Positions 7,017-16,038 are shown, numbered from the stretch's first letter. The stretch is DNA of 27,292 nucleotides from Flavobacteriales bacterium UBA1112 (GCA_002313415.1 DCBH01000064.1:16104-43395), one strand, 5' to 3'. Translations and numbers: made by a program. Notes: generated from the letters alone by a model not told the origin.

Positions 7017-8543
7017 TTACTTGCGGGGCTGAGGCCGCACATGAGGGACGGCAACGCCTGCGAAGCCTCGTTCCCCATTCGCGTACATGCCTTCCAACAA
7101 AAGACCGTCTTCTCCATGTCGCGCCGCGCGTTGGACCACGCGCTCAATGTCTTCATTCAAAAGAATGGGGGCGCCATCAATCCTCAAAACGATGAATCCT
7201 TTGCGAAGCCCTTGACGCAACCAAGGTCCGTCCTTGAGATTCTTGATGATGACACCACCTTGAATTTGAAGCGCTTGGCACAAGTCTTCCGATACAGGCT
7301 CCAATTCTACGCCCCAAGACTTCTGCAATTCATCCATGGAAATGGCCTTTGGTTGGTTTTTCGGAAGGCTTGTCGCAGAGGAAAGGGAAGATTCGCCTGC
7401 GCGGCTTGTCAAGGTCACCACAAAGTTGCGTCTGTCTCGTCCTCGCTGAACGGCCACACTCACCTCATCACCTGGCCGATGTTTCGAGAGTTGTTCTTGC
7501 AGGGAAGGGAAAGAACGGACGTCAATTCCGTTGATGCTCACTATTTGGTCACCGCGCTTGATTCCTGCTACTCCGGCACCTCCCTGAGGCCTTGCCGAAG
7601 CGACTACTACACCAGTCTCGCGTGGATCGACTTGAATGCCCAGATAGGCGCGCTGGACCCGACCAAATTCGCGAAGGTCTTGAACGACCTTGGCGACAAT
7701 TGCGGAGGGAATCGCAAAAGAATAACCCGCATAAGACCCCGTCTGGGAGGCGATGGCCGTATTGATGCCGATGAGTTTTCCTTCCAGATTGACCAAAGCA
7801 CCGCCGCTGTTTCCTGGGTTGACAGCAGCATCGGTTTGGAGAAAACTTTCCACTGGATAGATGTCTCTCGATGCATCAGCTTGCAACAACCGAATGTTGC
7901 GGCCTTTGGCGCTGACAATCCCTGCAGTGACTGTGGAAGTTAGATTCAATGGGTTTCCCACGGCCAAGACCCATTCGCCGACTTGAACTTCATCGGAGTT
8001 GCCCATGTCCAATACGTGGAATGGTCGATCAGCTTTGATTTTGAGTACAGCCAAATCGGTACTGGGATCACTGCCAATAACACGAGCGGGGAACACCTGT
8101 CCGTCTGAAGTGCTGATTTGGACTTCACGCGCCCCTTGAATGACGTGATGGTTGGTCACGAGAATTCCCGATTTATCGATCATGACGCCGCTGCCTGAGC
8201 CTTGGGCAATGTGTCCTGAAGACATCCCCAGCATGCTTAGCCATGGGTTGGTTTGGTCAGTGACAAGGGATGTGGTCTGAACGTGGACGACGGCGTCAAC
8301 AGAAGATGCCGCGGCAAAAATGAAGGCCTCAGTTCCTGAATTGATTGGAGAATGCGCGGCGTTTGGTCTTTTGGGAACGGAGATTGCATGAGGCGCATCA
8401 TTCGTCGCAGGAATGATGACGGGAAGGGGGGCTGTGCCATTTTGCTTGAGCATCAACAGCGTTCCAATGGAACCTACCGCCACAAGCACTGCACCTGCGG
8501 CTACGCGAAAGAATAGGGTGTTCATGAAATGGGTCTTCTTCAT
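7017..8543 (-). CDS. HtrA/DegP-type envelope serine protease with two PDZ domains
   Basis: A trypsin-like HtrA protease for quality control of envelope proteins, 508 residues from the ATG at 8543. A membrane segment (about 12-34) serves as signal anchor or signal peptide. In the protease domain, His of TNHHVI (about 133), Asp of STDLAVL (about 163) and Ser of NPGNSGG (about 246) form the catalytic triad. A first PDZ domain follows from about 310 (AYLGIQV, GAGVAGIKRGDQIVSING). A second, more divergent PDZ domain occupies about 400-495 (GGVIIKNLKDGPWLRQGL). The frame opens earlier only with a TTG codon, so 8543 is preferred; 8525 is another ATG. A near-consensus TTGATTTG lies 6 nt before 8543. 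It sits upstream of the LON-domain gene. Confidence 0.94.
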   Translation of the reverse strand: MKKTHFMNTLFFRVAAGAVLVAVGSIGTLLMLKQNGTAPLPVIIPATNDAPHAISVPKRPNAAHSPINSGTEAFIFAAASSVDAVVHVQTTSLVTDQTNPWLSMLGMSSGHIAQGSGSGVMIDKSGILVTNHHVIQGAREVQISTSDGQVFPARVIGSDPSTDLAVLKIKADRPFHVLDMGNSDEVQVGEWVLAVGNPLNLTSTVTAGIVSAKGRNIRLLQADASRDIYPVESFLQTDAAVNPGNSGGALVNLEGKLIGINTAIASQTGSYAGYSFAIPSAIVAKVVQDLREFGRVQRAYLGIQVDPRETGVVVASARPQGGAGVAGIKRGDQIVSINGIDVRSFPSLQEQLSKHRPGDEVSVAVQRGRDRRNFVVTLTSRAGESSLSSATSLPKNQPKAISMDELQKSWGVELEPVSEDLCQALQIQGGVIIKNLKDGPWLRQGLRKGFIVLRIDGAPILLNEDIERVVQRAARHGEDGLLLEGMYANGERGFAGVAVPHVRPQPRK

Positions 8544-8629
8544 GGAACACAAATCAACGCAAGTCTTCCTCGATTTAGCTCACGAAAAATGTCAACAAAT
8601 CTGAACGCCGCGTTTGCTTGACGCTTTGT

Positions 8630-9622
8630 CTACTTTTCTTGGCTGAGACCAATTTCCCGCAAACGCTCGCTGAGGTATTGGCCAGCGGTGGTCGCTGGAT
8701 CCATTGCAGTCTGTCCGTGTTTCACGCATTGTGGCAAGGCAGCCAAATTCATGCTGGGTACGGGGTGACAGAAAAAAGGCATGCTGAATCGCGATTGTCC
8801 CCAAAGTTCTTTTGGAGGATTGACCACGCGGTGAGTCGTCGACTTCAATTCGTGATTTGTCAAGCGTTGAAGCATGTCGCCTACATTCACAACAAGGTGT
8901 TCTGGCAAGGCTTTGACTGCCGTCCAAACGCCTTCTTTGTCCATGACTTCCAATCCATCCGCAGAAGCTCCCACAAGCAAAGTAATGAGGTTGATGTCTT
9001 CATGCTGCCCTGCTCGAACACTCGAGTCCGGTGCAGCCGTAATGGGTGGATAGTGGATGAGGCGCAGAATGCTGTTGCCGCCGGGGACATATTCTTCAAA
9101 ATAGTCCTCATCCAATTCAAGGTGCAAGGCAATGGCCCGAAGCATTTGACGGCCTACATTTTCTAAGCTTTTGTACAAGGTATCTGCCTGTGAGGCAAGC
9201 TCCGGGCGCTCGATGACTTGCGCATTGGGAGGATAATTGTTCAGGTCCGCGCCCTCTGGGATGGTTGTTTGACCTACTTGCCAGAACTCTTTAAGGTCAG
9301 CGGCATTGGAGCCCTTGGCATGCTCCGTACCAAAACTTACATAGCCGCGCTGACGATTGTGTTCCGGGTGTTCATGCTTCATTTTGATTTCTGGGGAGAG
9401 AGCAAAGAATGCCTCCGCCTCAGAGTACATGTCTTCAATCACACTGGGTGCCACACCGTGGCCTGAAATTGCAGCAAAGCCAACCGAGCGATATGCTGCA
9501 CCTAGATCGTTGACAAAAGTCTGTCGTTGCTCGACGGTCCCATGCGTGAAATGGCTGAGGTCGAGGGTGGGAATGCCTGCGACAAAATCGAGGTGTGCGA
9601 CGGAATCTGGCGGAGTTTTCAT
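8630..9622 (-). CDS. Isopenicillin N synthase-family 2-oxoglutarate/Fe(II) dioxygenase
   Basis: A 330-residue soluble non-heme iron oxygenase. An N-terminal DIOX_N domain (IPTLDLSHF at 17-25, GFAAISGHGV at 48-57) precedes the catalytic double-stranded beta-helix. Iron ligands are His207 and Asp209 (GQHEDINLITLL) and His264 (TTHRVVNP). The 2-oxoglutarate clamp is Arg278-Phe-Ser280 (SRFSMPFFCHP). The substrate cannot be read from sequence; many bacterial relatives are annotated only by family. The frame is open to 9721, but the ATG at 9622 starts at the family's normal N-terminus and avoids overlap with the upstream glycosyltransferase, whose stop is at 9655. The neighbours give no pathway. Confidence 0.92.
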   Translation of the reverse strand: MKTPPDSVAHLDFVAGIPTLDLSHFTHGTVEQRQTFVNDLGAAYRSVGFAAISGHGVAPSVIEDMYSEAEAFFALSPEIKMKHEHPEHNRQRGYVSFGTEHAKGSNAADLKEFWQVGQTTIPEGADLNNYPPNAQVIERPELASQADTLYKSLENVGRQMLRAIALHLELDEDYFEEYVPGGNSILRLIHYPPITAAPDSSVRAGQHEDINLITLLVGASADGLEVMDKEGVWTAVKALPEHLVVNVGDMLQRLTNHELKSTTHRVVNPPKELWGQSRFSMPFFCHPVPSMNLAALPQCVKHGQTAMDPATTAGQYLSERLREIGLSQEK

Positions 9623-9654
9623 GACTAGGAGGTTGGTGATAAAGTTCGCAATTC

Positions 9655-10851
9655 TCAGATAGATGCGTTTTGTGTGACATGTCGCAAAAGTCGAGACACT
9701 GTTGTGCCGTGCGTGTTCCACGAAAATTGTCCCTCAATGCTCTTTTTCGCTCGCTTTGCCATCTCCTTCGATTGTTCAGGGGAGGCCAAAAGGTCATCTA
9801 CTGCCGAGGCGAAGGCCTCGGCATTTTGGCACACCACAGCATGCCCGGTGCTTGGAAGATTGAGTGGGGTAAATGCGTGAGGGGACAAAATGCAAGGTAT
9901 TTCGGCAGCCATGGCTTCAAGGACTTTGTTTTGGAGGCCCGTACCTATCCGCAGTGGCGCCATGAATAGGGTGGCTTTTCTGTATTGGGTGGCAATGTCA
10001 TCGACCCAGCCGGTTACAGTGACACGATCAGATGCTAGCGCCTTAACACTGGCCTTGGGTTCTGCCCCAGCGAGAATCACTCGCACTCGGGGGTGCTTGA
10101 TTTGAGGGAGAATGTCTTTTACCAAGTGGTGAGCAGCATCCACGTTGGGGGCATAAGACATGTTTCCGGTAAACAGGACAATGGGGTCGTTTTGTGTTCC
10201 GGGATTCGCTGGGGTAAAAGCACTCAGGTCGACGCCATTGGGAACAATTTCGATGCGATCCCGGTCTCTGTGGGGGATGAGCAAGCGATCATTTCGAGAA
10301 ATGATGGTGGCCGCATCGAAATAGTCAAACACCCTCGACTCATATCGGGCCAGCCGCGTGCCCTCGGTTCGAAGCAACAATTGAAATGGTTTCATGAGGA
10401 GTCGCATCTCGCTGTTCGCACGACGATGCATGCCCGCACTGAGGGCATCCATGTAGTCTAACACCTTCGGCACTTCGTGAATGTCTTTGACGTATTCCGC
10501 ACAGCGAACAAGCTGGCAATAAATCGCTTGTGGAGCGTGTTTCGCAACAAGCTCTTGGACTTGATTTTGAATGCGCTTTTCTGTGAACCAAGTCACTTGA
10601 AAAGGCCAGTCGGAAGCCCATGACCAAGCCATGCGCCACAATCGACGAAACCAAGACAATTTCAAAACGTGCAATTCGGTCACAAAATGCGAAAGGGCTT
10701 CTCGTTGTTCCGCGGTCAGCTTGGCAGAGCTCAAGCAACACAAGATGACTTCGTGTTCTTCACTCAAGTGTTTCAATTGGTGATAAAGGCGAAGTTTGTC
10801 TCCTTTCTGCAAGGGATAAGGAACTCGAGAGGAAATGACAAACAACTTCAT
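9655..10851 (-). CDS. GT4-type glycosyltransferase, Stp1/XrtA-associated-like
   Basis: A 398-residue GT-B fold glycosyltransferase. The N-terminus MKLFVISSRVPYPLQKGDKL is typical of the sugar transferase group found with exopolysaccharide/XrtA-type systems: acceptor-side loop, then YHQLKHLSEEHEVILCC. The nucleotide-sugar half includes IEIVPNGVDL (about 222-231), VLFTGNMSYAPNVDAA, a GWVDD element and the donor-binding block APLRIGTGLQNKVLEAMAAE. The donor sugar and acceptor are unknown. The real start is the ATG at 10851, which overlaps the stop of the preceding glycosyltransferase as ATGA. The two are therefore translationally coupled and probably build the same surface glycan. Confidence 0.9.
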   Translation of the reverse strand: MKLFVISSRVPYPLQKGDKLRLYHQLKHLSEEHEVILCCLSSAKLTAEQREALSHFVTELHVLKLSWFRRLWRMAWSWASDWPFQVTWFTEKRIQNQVQELVAKHAPQAIYCQLVRCAEYVKDIHEVPKVLDYMDALSAGMHRRANSEMRLLMKPFQLLLRTEGTRLARYESRVFDYFDAATIISRNDRLLIPHRDRDRIEIVPNGVDLSAFTPANPGTQNDPIVLFTGNMSYAPNVDAAHHLVKDILPQIKHPRVRVILAGAEPKASVKALASDRVTVTGWVDDIATQYRKATLFMAPLRIGTGLQNKVLEAMAAEIPCILSPHAFTPLNLPSTGHAVVCQNAEAFASAVDDLLASPEQSKEMAKRAKKSIEGQFSWNTHGTTVSRLLRHVTQNASI

Positions 10852-12074
10852 GAATTCACCCACGCTTGAAGTTGATTCACAAATTGTTGTGCCCGAGCCT
10901 CGTGCCCGAGGTGGTGCAAGGCCCATTGGCGCCCCGCCTGCCCCAGCCTGAGTGCCAACGTCGGTGTCTGTAAAAGTTGGATCATGGCGTCGCACATGGA
11001 TTTCGCATCATCGGCAACCAAGACGTGTTCTCCATGTTTCAAATCCATTCCCTCCATCCCTTTTCTGGTGGTGACCACGGGTCTGCCCGCCGCGAGTGCT
11101 TCTGCCAGTTTGATTCTCATCCCCGAACCTGCATGGAGTGGAATCACGACAACACAGGGTGTGTCGTATGTGGCTTGGGCGTCTTCAACTTCTCCCAAGA
11201 CATCGATGCCCAGCGCTTCTTCAGAGGACCAAGATTCTGGCATGTTTCGGCCAGCCAGACGCAATTTGACCTCAGGTATGGCCTCGTGCACCATGGGCCA
11301 AACCTCGTCTCTCAACCATTTTACTCCCTGCACATTGGGGGTCCAGTCCATGGCACCAAGATGCAACACTGAGTCAGGTGGCGTGAGCATGTTGGCGTGG
11401 AGACGGTTTTCCACATCAAGCCCTAAAGGCAAGGAAATGACTCGACTTTTGTCTGAGGAGGCAGGGAGGTGATCACGAAACCACTTGGCATCGGGTTCTG
11501 TGATGGCGGCCACAGCATCGACAGTATGAAGCAACCTCACCTCTTCCATTTCTAGGTTGGATTGAAAAAGGTGGAGCAGCCATTTTTTTGGTCCTTTTTT
11601 CATGGCCTTGGCAACGTCTTCCCAAAGCTTGTGCTCAACGTTGTGGGCCCGCAGAACAATCTCCGCGTCGCTCAGCCTACGAATCACAGGGATGTAAGGG
11701 GTTGTGAACAGAGATTCAAGAATCACTACGTCAAATACTTTGACGCGCAAGACGTCCTCAATGGCGCGATCCATTTCTGGGACGTGAAATCGACTTAAGT
11801 GATAACTTTCTCCAGTCACAACGTGACTCATGGCATCCCTGACGTTGAGAACGGTATCCGCAAATACCACTTCCAAAGCTGTGTCTCTGAGGTACGTTTC
11901 GTCAATTTGTGATTTGAGAAACGGATGCTTTTCCGTAAAAAGGCTAAGCACCTTCAAATTGTTGCCATGTGCCAACAACCCTGTGGTCAAGCTGTCCATG
12001 GCGATGCAGCCGCCGTCGACTGCCGGTCGCGGAGGCTTGTGGCATATTTGAAGGATGCGCAAAGGAGCACTCAT
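10848..12074 (-). CDS. GT4-type glycosyltransferase
   Basis: A 408-residue GT-B glycosyltransferase. The N-terminus (LRILQICHKPPRPAVDGG) has the Gly-rich acceptor-side loop. The C-terminal half has VLHLGAMDWTPNVQGVKWL, RLAGRNMP and the donor site PLHAGSGMRIKLAEALAAGR with PVVTTRKGMEGMDL. It lies 12 bp downstream of the LptF/G-type gene and overlaps the next glycosyltransferase by 4 bases. It is not a recent duplicate of that neighbour: the architecture is shared but sequence identity is low. A TAATTTTG box, overlapping the upstream gene's stop codon, ends 7 nt before the ATG and may be a secondary promoter. Substrates are unknown. Confidence 0.92.
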   Translation of the reverse strand: MSAPLRILQICHKPPRPAVDGGCIAMDSLTTGLLAHGNNLKVLSLFTEKHPFLKSQIDETYLRDTALEVVFADTVLNVRDAMSHVVTGESYHLSRFHVPEMDRAIEDVLRVKVFDVVILESLFTTPYIPVIRRLSDAEIVLRAHNVEHKLWEDVAKAMKKGPKKWLLHLFQSNLEMEEVRLLHTVDAVAAITEPDAKWFRDHLPASSDKSRVISLPLGLDVENRLHANMLTPPDSVLHLGAMDWTPNVQGVKWLRDEVWPMVHEAIPEVKLRLAGRNMPESWSSEEALGIDVLGEVEDAQATYDTPCVVVIPLHAGSGMRIKLAEALAAGRPVVTTRKGMEGMDLKHGEHVLVADDAKSMCDAMIQLLQTPTLALRLGQAGRQWALHHLGHEARAQQFVNQLQAWVNS

Positions 12075-12081
12075 CTCAAGG

Positions 12082-12089
12082 CAAAATTA
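12082..12089 (-). promoter_or_regulatory. Possible -7 box TAATTTTG before the glycosyltransferase pair
   Basis: On the minus strand TAATTTTG matches TAnnTTTG perfectly and ends 7 nt before the ATG at 12074. Its TAA is also the stop codon of the LptF/G-type gene, so part of the match is forced by coding. No -33 element was found. Confidence 0.3.
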
Positions 12090-13565
12090 GGATGAACCCC
12101 ATCTTGGAATCCATCGACGTTCTCTTGTGGTGCTCCACATTAAGAAAACAGCCAAAGGAAGGAGAGTGAGGGTACTTAGCCACATCCCTGACCAGGGTGA
12201 CAAGGTCCCCAATTTGACCAATTGTTCACCCAACATCGAAAGAGAGTAATACAGCAAGAACAAGCACAATGCAAGAAGTGTGGGGACGCCTAATCCCCCT
12301 CGACCTACCAAGGCCCCAAGTGAGCTTCCAACCAAAAACAGAACCATGCACCCCAAGGCCAAGATGTATTTGCGATGCCACTCGATGTCATGTCTGTGTT
12401 GTCGGAGTCTTTTTCCCTGCATGTTGGAGACGGCATTTTCTAGACTTCGAATTTGATTGCGTGACGTCTCTCTCGCTTTTTCAAATGCGCGACCTCGATG
12501 TAAGGCGTTGAGAGAGGTGTGCCAGGGAGAAATGGCAGCAAGTTGAGGTGCCGATGCGGCGTTTTCGTACCACCCCGTGGAGTCCGCCAATCGTTCAACC
12601 TGTCGGCGTCCATACAGAACCAATTCTGCACCCTCTTTCCCAATGTTGGCTTTCAAAGAGTCGCTGTAATGGCTGAGCTCAGATAAATTCATTCGCTCGT
12701 AAGAGCGTCTGAAAAGGTCCTCGTTGGCCATGGCGAAGTCGAGGCTGTGAAGGGGAATTCGAAGTGTTTGGGTTCCAAATTGGCTTTGAATGTGTGGGTA
12801 AATGCGTTCCTTGTTGCGGATCATGGATTCCTGATGTTCCTCATAACTGACGCCTTTTTGCAGTTCGAGGACAAGTGAGCCTCCCTCTTGACTCATACTT
12901 CCGTGTTCGGCATGAACCACCAAGACACTTCGTCCTTTTGGATCGCGGTGATCGTGGATGAGGATGTCGTCAAGTGATCCGTCTGGGTGTTTGGTGCCCA
13001 CTCGAATGGAGAAGCCGTCAATGCCGTTGTAGAACACTCCTTCGCGAATGTTGAGTGCAGGTTTTTGTTTGGTGACCGAATAGAGCAACGCACGGAATCT
13101 CATGTTGGCAGCCGGCCAACCGGTGTTGCTGAACCACAACGCACCACTGCAAATCATGGTCATGCACAACAACAAAGGTCGGAGTATTCGCAAGAATGAC
13201 ATTCCAGATGCTTTCATGGCGGTCAACTCACTTCGCTCGGCCAGATTGCCCATGGTCATGATGGAAGCCACGAGGACAGCAAGTGGTAGTGCAAGATTTA
13301 CCAAACGGGCGGATGCGAAGACCATCAGCTTAAAGACAACCCAGAGGTCAAGGCCCTTGCCAATCAAGTCGTCGGCATAGACCCAAAGGAATTGCATGTC
13401 CAGGATGAACAGCGCCACGGGAAAGGTGACGGCGAAGGGGCCGAGAAAGGCACGAAGCATAAGCCGAGACATCCTCACGTTGCGAAGATACTCGCCATGG
13501 GACGTGTACTTCGATTGATGCCTCTCGAGATCCATGCCATCATCGGAAAACAGCAGCTTGAACAT
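12087..13565 (-). CDS. LptF/LptG (YjgP/YjgQ) family permease
   Basis: Inner-membrane component of the ABC-type lipopolysaccharide exporter family. Three membrane helices near the N-terminus include FLWVYADDLIGKGLD and the coupling region NLAERSELTAMKASGMS. A long periplasmic beta-jellyroll follows (about 170-400, with PALNIREGVFYNGIDGFSI), then three C-terminal helices (about 405-485). The Bacteroidota form of this protein normally starts near the block MSRLMLRAFLGPF, here at residue 32 (ATG at 13472, with TATCTTCG 10 nt upstream). The 31-residue N-terminal extension from 13565 is therefore uncertain. LptF and LptG cannot be told apart here. It heads the minus-strand run, and two glycosyltransferase genes follow directly, consistent with envelope glycolipid work. 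Confidence 0.9.
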   Translation of the reverse strand: MFKLLFSDDGMDLERHQSKYTSHGEYLRNVRMSRLMLRAFLGPFAVTFPVALFILDMQFLWVYADDLIGKGLDLWVVFKLMVFASARLVNLALPLAVLVASIMTMGNLAERSELTAMKASGMSFLRILRPLLLCMTMICSGALWFSNTGWPAANMRFRALLYSVTKQKPALNIREGVFYNGIDGFSIRVGTKHPDGSLDDILIHDHRDPKGRSVLVVHAEHGSMSQEGGSLVLELQKGVSYEEHQESMIRNKERIYPHIQSQFGTQTLRIPLHSLDFAMANEDLFRRSYERMNLSELSHYSDSLKANIGKEGAELVLYGRRQVERLADSTGWYENAASAPQLAAISPWHTSLNALHRGRAFEKARETSRNQIRSLENAVSNMQGKRLRQHRHDIEWHRKYILALGCMVLFLVGSSLGALVGRGGLGVPTLLALCLFLLYYSLSMLGEQLVKLGTLSPWSGMWLSTLTLLPLAVFLMWSTTRERRWIPRWGSS

Positions 13566-13574
13566 TTGCTGTTG

Positions 13575-13602
13575 TTCTCAGCACAGGAGCGGTCTTCTCA
13601 GC
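13575..13602. promoter_or_regulatory. Two direct repeats TTCTCAGC, 20 bp apart, in a divergent promoter region
   Basis: TTCTCAGC occurs at 13575-13582 and 13595-13602, a period of 20 bp or about two helical turns. The 173-bp region (13566-13738) separates the LptF/G-type gene from the divergent choice-of-anchor B gene. It also holds TTCCTTTG at 13711-13718, a 7/8 match to the -7 box for the + strand gene. Confidence 0.25.
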
Positions 13603-13738
13603 TTTAGGTCGATTCGTATGGTGCTCTTGTTCCTTCGATGAATCAGAATTTCCTGGTCAGTAAGAAGAATCAAAGCCGGATGTGGAACATCGCGACAAGG
13701 CTCTGTGTTGTTCCTTTGCATCTTCTGATTTCTATTCC

Positions 13739-15181
13739 ATGATTCGCACTTTTTTCTTTTGTTTCGCGCTGGTTTTCATGTCCAACTTGAACGCCCAAAC
13801 CCCATGCGTTGATGGCTTTGCCGGGGAGTATCCCTGCGATGGTTTGGATCTTTTGTCTGTACGTACGCTCGAGGAATTGGGAGGAGGCGCCAACGGCAAC
13901 GATTGTTGGGGTTGGGTCGATCCTGAATCGGGCAGAGAATTTGTGCTCTACGGACGAGCCAATGGTCTTTCTGTGGTGGAAGTCACCGACCCCATCAATC
14001 CCGTATTCGCCGCGCGTGTGCCGACTGCGACTGTACAGAGCTTGTGGCGGGATGTGAAGGTTTTTGACAATCATGCTTTTGTGGTCAGCGAGGCGGAAGG
14101 CCACGGCATGCAAGTGGTTGACTTATCACAGGTCTTGGATGTGGAGGACGCTCCAGAAGCACTGACGCCTGTTTCCACATACTTGGGCTTTGGCAACGCC
14201 CACAATCTCGCCATGAATGAATCGTCAGGCTTTGCATACGGCGTTGGAACCAACACCGCAGGGGGTGGTCTTCATGCAGTGGATGTCAGCGATCCAACGT
14301 CGCCCGTCGTGGCAGGTACGTATGACGGTGCTTACACCCACGACGCTCAAGTGGTCAACTACGCGGGGCCCGATGCCGACTATGCCGGCCGCGAAATTGC
14401 GATTTGCTTCAACGGCAGCGCGGGTGTCGCAATCGTCGATGTCACTGACAAGGCGGACATGGAGCTTATTTCTTCATTCAATTACACCGAATCTGCATAC
14501 ACGCACCAAGGATGGCTGAATGACAGTCACGACATGGTCTATTTCAACGATGAGTTGGACGAGCAGGGGTTTGGCAATGGAACAAGAACCTACATCGCAG
14601 ATCTCAGTGACCTTGACAATCCGGTCGTCCTGGGATTTTATCAGTCAGACAACACGTCTTCAGACCACAACCTGTACATCCGAGGGGACAAATTGTACGC
14701 TTCGAATTACATGAGTGGATTGAGGGTTTTTACGTTTTCGCCCGATGGCAATTTGGAGCCCTACGCACACTTTGATGTGCGCCCGGACTCCGACACGACT
14801 TCATTTTATGGCACTTGGAGCAACTATCCATATTTCCCCAGTGGCAACATCGCAATCTCCTGTCGCACTGTGGGGCTATTTATGGTGGCAGACCCAGAAT
14901 TTGTGCCGACCAACGTGTCAGAGAATGCGCCATCCTCAGCAGTGCTGCTTCAAGTGTTCCCAAATCCTGCCCGAGGCACGGTGATGATATCAGGGATGCC
15001 TTCGGCGCAACGCATGCGCGTGCTCAATGTGGTGGGGCAAGAAGTTAGGCCTTGGCGGCGCGTTCCGGGTTTACAGAGGTTGAATGTGGATGTATCTGAC
15101 CTTCCCGAAGGAGTTTATCTTGTGCAAGCTGAGGCGGCTCACGGAGCGGCTCGAACAGCGCGCCTGGTCGTCAAGAGATAG
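13739..15181 (+). CDS. Choice-of-anchor B family secreted protein with T9SS sorting domain
   Basis: A 480-residue exported protein. A signal peptide (MIRTFFFCFALVFMSNLNAQ) is followed by a beta-propeller-like body of LVIVD-type repeats, each with a motif such as VVEVTDPINPVF, AVDVSDPTSPVV, IVDVTDKADMEL or IADLSDLDNPVV. Conserved His/Asp-rich elements occur between them (GNAHNLAMNE, YTHDAQVV, YTHQGWLND, SSDHNLYI). This matches the family called choice-of-anchor B. The last 80 residues are a type IX secretion C-terminal domain: VFPNPARGTVMISG, then VLNVVGQEV, LPEGVYLVQ and a final basic VVKR. It is therefore expected at the cell surface or released. The frame opens earlier with GTG (13682), but the ATG at 13739 gives the signal peptide. 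Molecular function is unknown. Confidence 0.9.
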   Translation: MIRTFFFCFALVFMSNLNAQTPCVDGFAGEYPCDGLDLLSVRTLEELGGGANGNDCWGWVDPESGREFVLYGRANGLSVVEVTDPINPVFAARVPTATVQSLWRDVKVFDNHAFVVSEAEGHGMQVVDLSQVLDVEDAPEALTPVSTYLGFGNAHNLAMNESSGFAYGVGTNTAGGGLHAVDVSDPTSPVVAGTYDGAYTHDAQVVNYAGPDADYAGREIAICFNGSAGVAIVDVTDKADMELISSFNYTESAYTHQGWLNDSHDMVYFNDELDEQGFGNGTRTYIADLSDLDNPVVLGFYQSDNTSSDHNLYIRGDKLYASNYMSGLRVFTFSPDGNLEPYAHFDVRPDSDTTSFYGTWSNYPYFPSGNIAISCRTVGLFMVADPEFVPTNVSENAPSSAVLLQVFPNPARGTVMISGMPSAQRMRVLNVVGQEVRPWRRVPGLQRLNVDVSDLPEGVYLVQAEAAHGAARTARLVVKR

Positions 15182-15204
15182 CGATGGGAAGGAGTGCAGT
15201 TGGC

Positions 15205-16038
15205 TTAGCTCGACCCGCGCAATTTCATCATTTCATGCATGATTTCCCGGCAGTCGTTGGGATGCAGCGCTCGTCGAAGCTCACCATCATGAGCCAGGCT
15301 GATGGTTCCTGTTTCCTCACTCACAATCCAAATGAGCGCATCGGTCACTTCCGACAATCCCAGAGCGGCTCGGTGGCGCATGCCAAGCTCAACGGGCAGA
15401 TGAGTGCTTTGGCTCACTGGAAGAACACAACGAACGGCACGTATGCGTCCCACAGCAATGTACAGTCCTCCATCGTGCATGCTGCAATCCTTGTGGAACA
15501 CGGCTTCAATGAGCGGCGCATAGATGTCAGCAACGAGCTTTGTGGAGCTTTGGATGTGGTGAGTGAGGTCGGATTGTTGCTGAATCACGATGAGCGCACC
15601 CTCTTTTCTTGAGGCGAGCCGTTCCAGGGCGCGAACCAATTCTTCTACGGGAAAAGCGGTCCGAGCTTCCTGGGTCTTTTGTGGGAGGAATCTCAGCAGC
15701 CATTTCGGTGGCTCTTTGAAAGATGCACGATCTCCAATAGAAAATAAAAATTGACGGAGTTCCTGCTGAAAAACGATGATGATTGCCAAGATTCCTACGG
15801 CGATGAACTGCCCGAGAATTTCGCTCATGAAATTCATCCCTACCAGGGTCACAACCTGCCAAATGATGTATATGGCGAGAAGGCCTAAAAAAACAGGGAT
15901 GGCGGATGTACCCTTGGTTAAACGGTAAAGCCAATACACGACGATTGCAACAAGTACGAGGTCCAAGGCTTGCACGCCGATTTTGACGAAGGGGGCAATC
16001 GCTTCCCAAAACTCAAAGGCCAGAAGATGGCAAGTCAT
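15205..16038 (-). CDS. cdaA: Diadenylate cyclase, CdaA type
   Basis: Makes the second messenger c-di-AMP from two ATP. The 277-residue protein has three N-terminal membrane helices (about 22-40, 46-68, 72-92), a short linker and a cytoplasmic DAC domain from about 105. The GALIVI strand (147-152) and the ATP-binding RHRAA motif (221-225) are intact. The catalytic DGA motif reads DGG (Asp189-Gly-Gly191, in SMHDGGLYI). Cyclase activity is still likely because the catalytic Asp is present. The ATG overlaps the folP stop as ATGA, so the two are translationally coupled, an arrangement common in Bacteroidota. No CdaR regulator or glmM lies next to it, unlike in Firmicutes. Confidence 0.93.
   Translation of the reverse strand: MTCHLLAFEFWEAIAPFVKIGVQALDLVLVAIVVYWLYRLTKGTSAIPVFLGLLAIYIIWQVVTLVGMNFMSEILGQFIAVGILAIIIVFQQELRQFLFSIGDRASFKEPPKWLLRFLPQKTQEARTAFPVEELVRALERLASRKEGALIVIQQQSDLTHHIQSSTKLVADIYAPLIEAVFHKDCSMHDGGLYIAVGRIRAVRCVLPVSQSTHLPVELGMRHRAALGLSEVTDALIWIVSEETGTISLAHDGELRRALHPNDCREIMHEMMKLRGSS

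Noticed and set aside
6405..7943. Long open frame on the + strand opposite the LON-domain and HtrA-type genes
   Set aside because: It lies antisense to two strongly recognised genes, has no family features, and its composition is that of a shadow frame.
8603..8613. Short inverted repeat AACGCCGCGTT after the oxygenase gene as a terminator
   Set aside because: The arms are only four to five bases and no U-tract follows on the relevant strand.
10852..10995. 48-residue N-terminal extension of the second glycosyltransferase
   Set aside because: It would lie inside the upstream glycosyltransferase gene. MKLFVISSRVPYP at 10851 is the family's normal start and gives an ATGA overlap.
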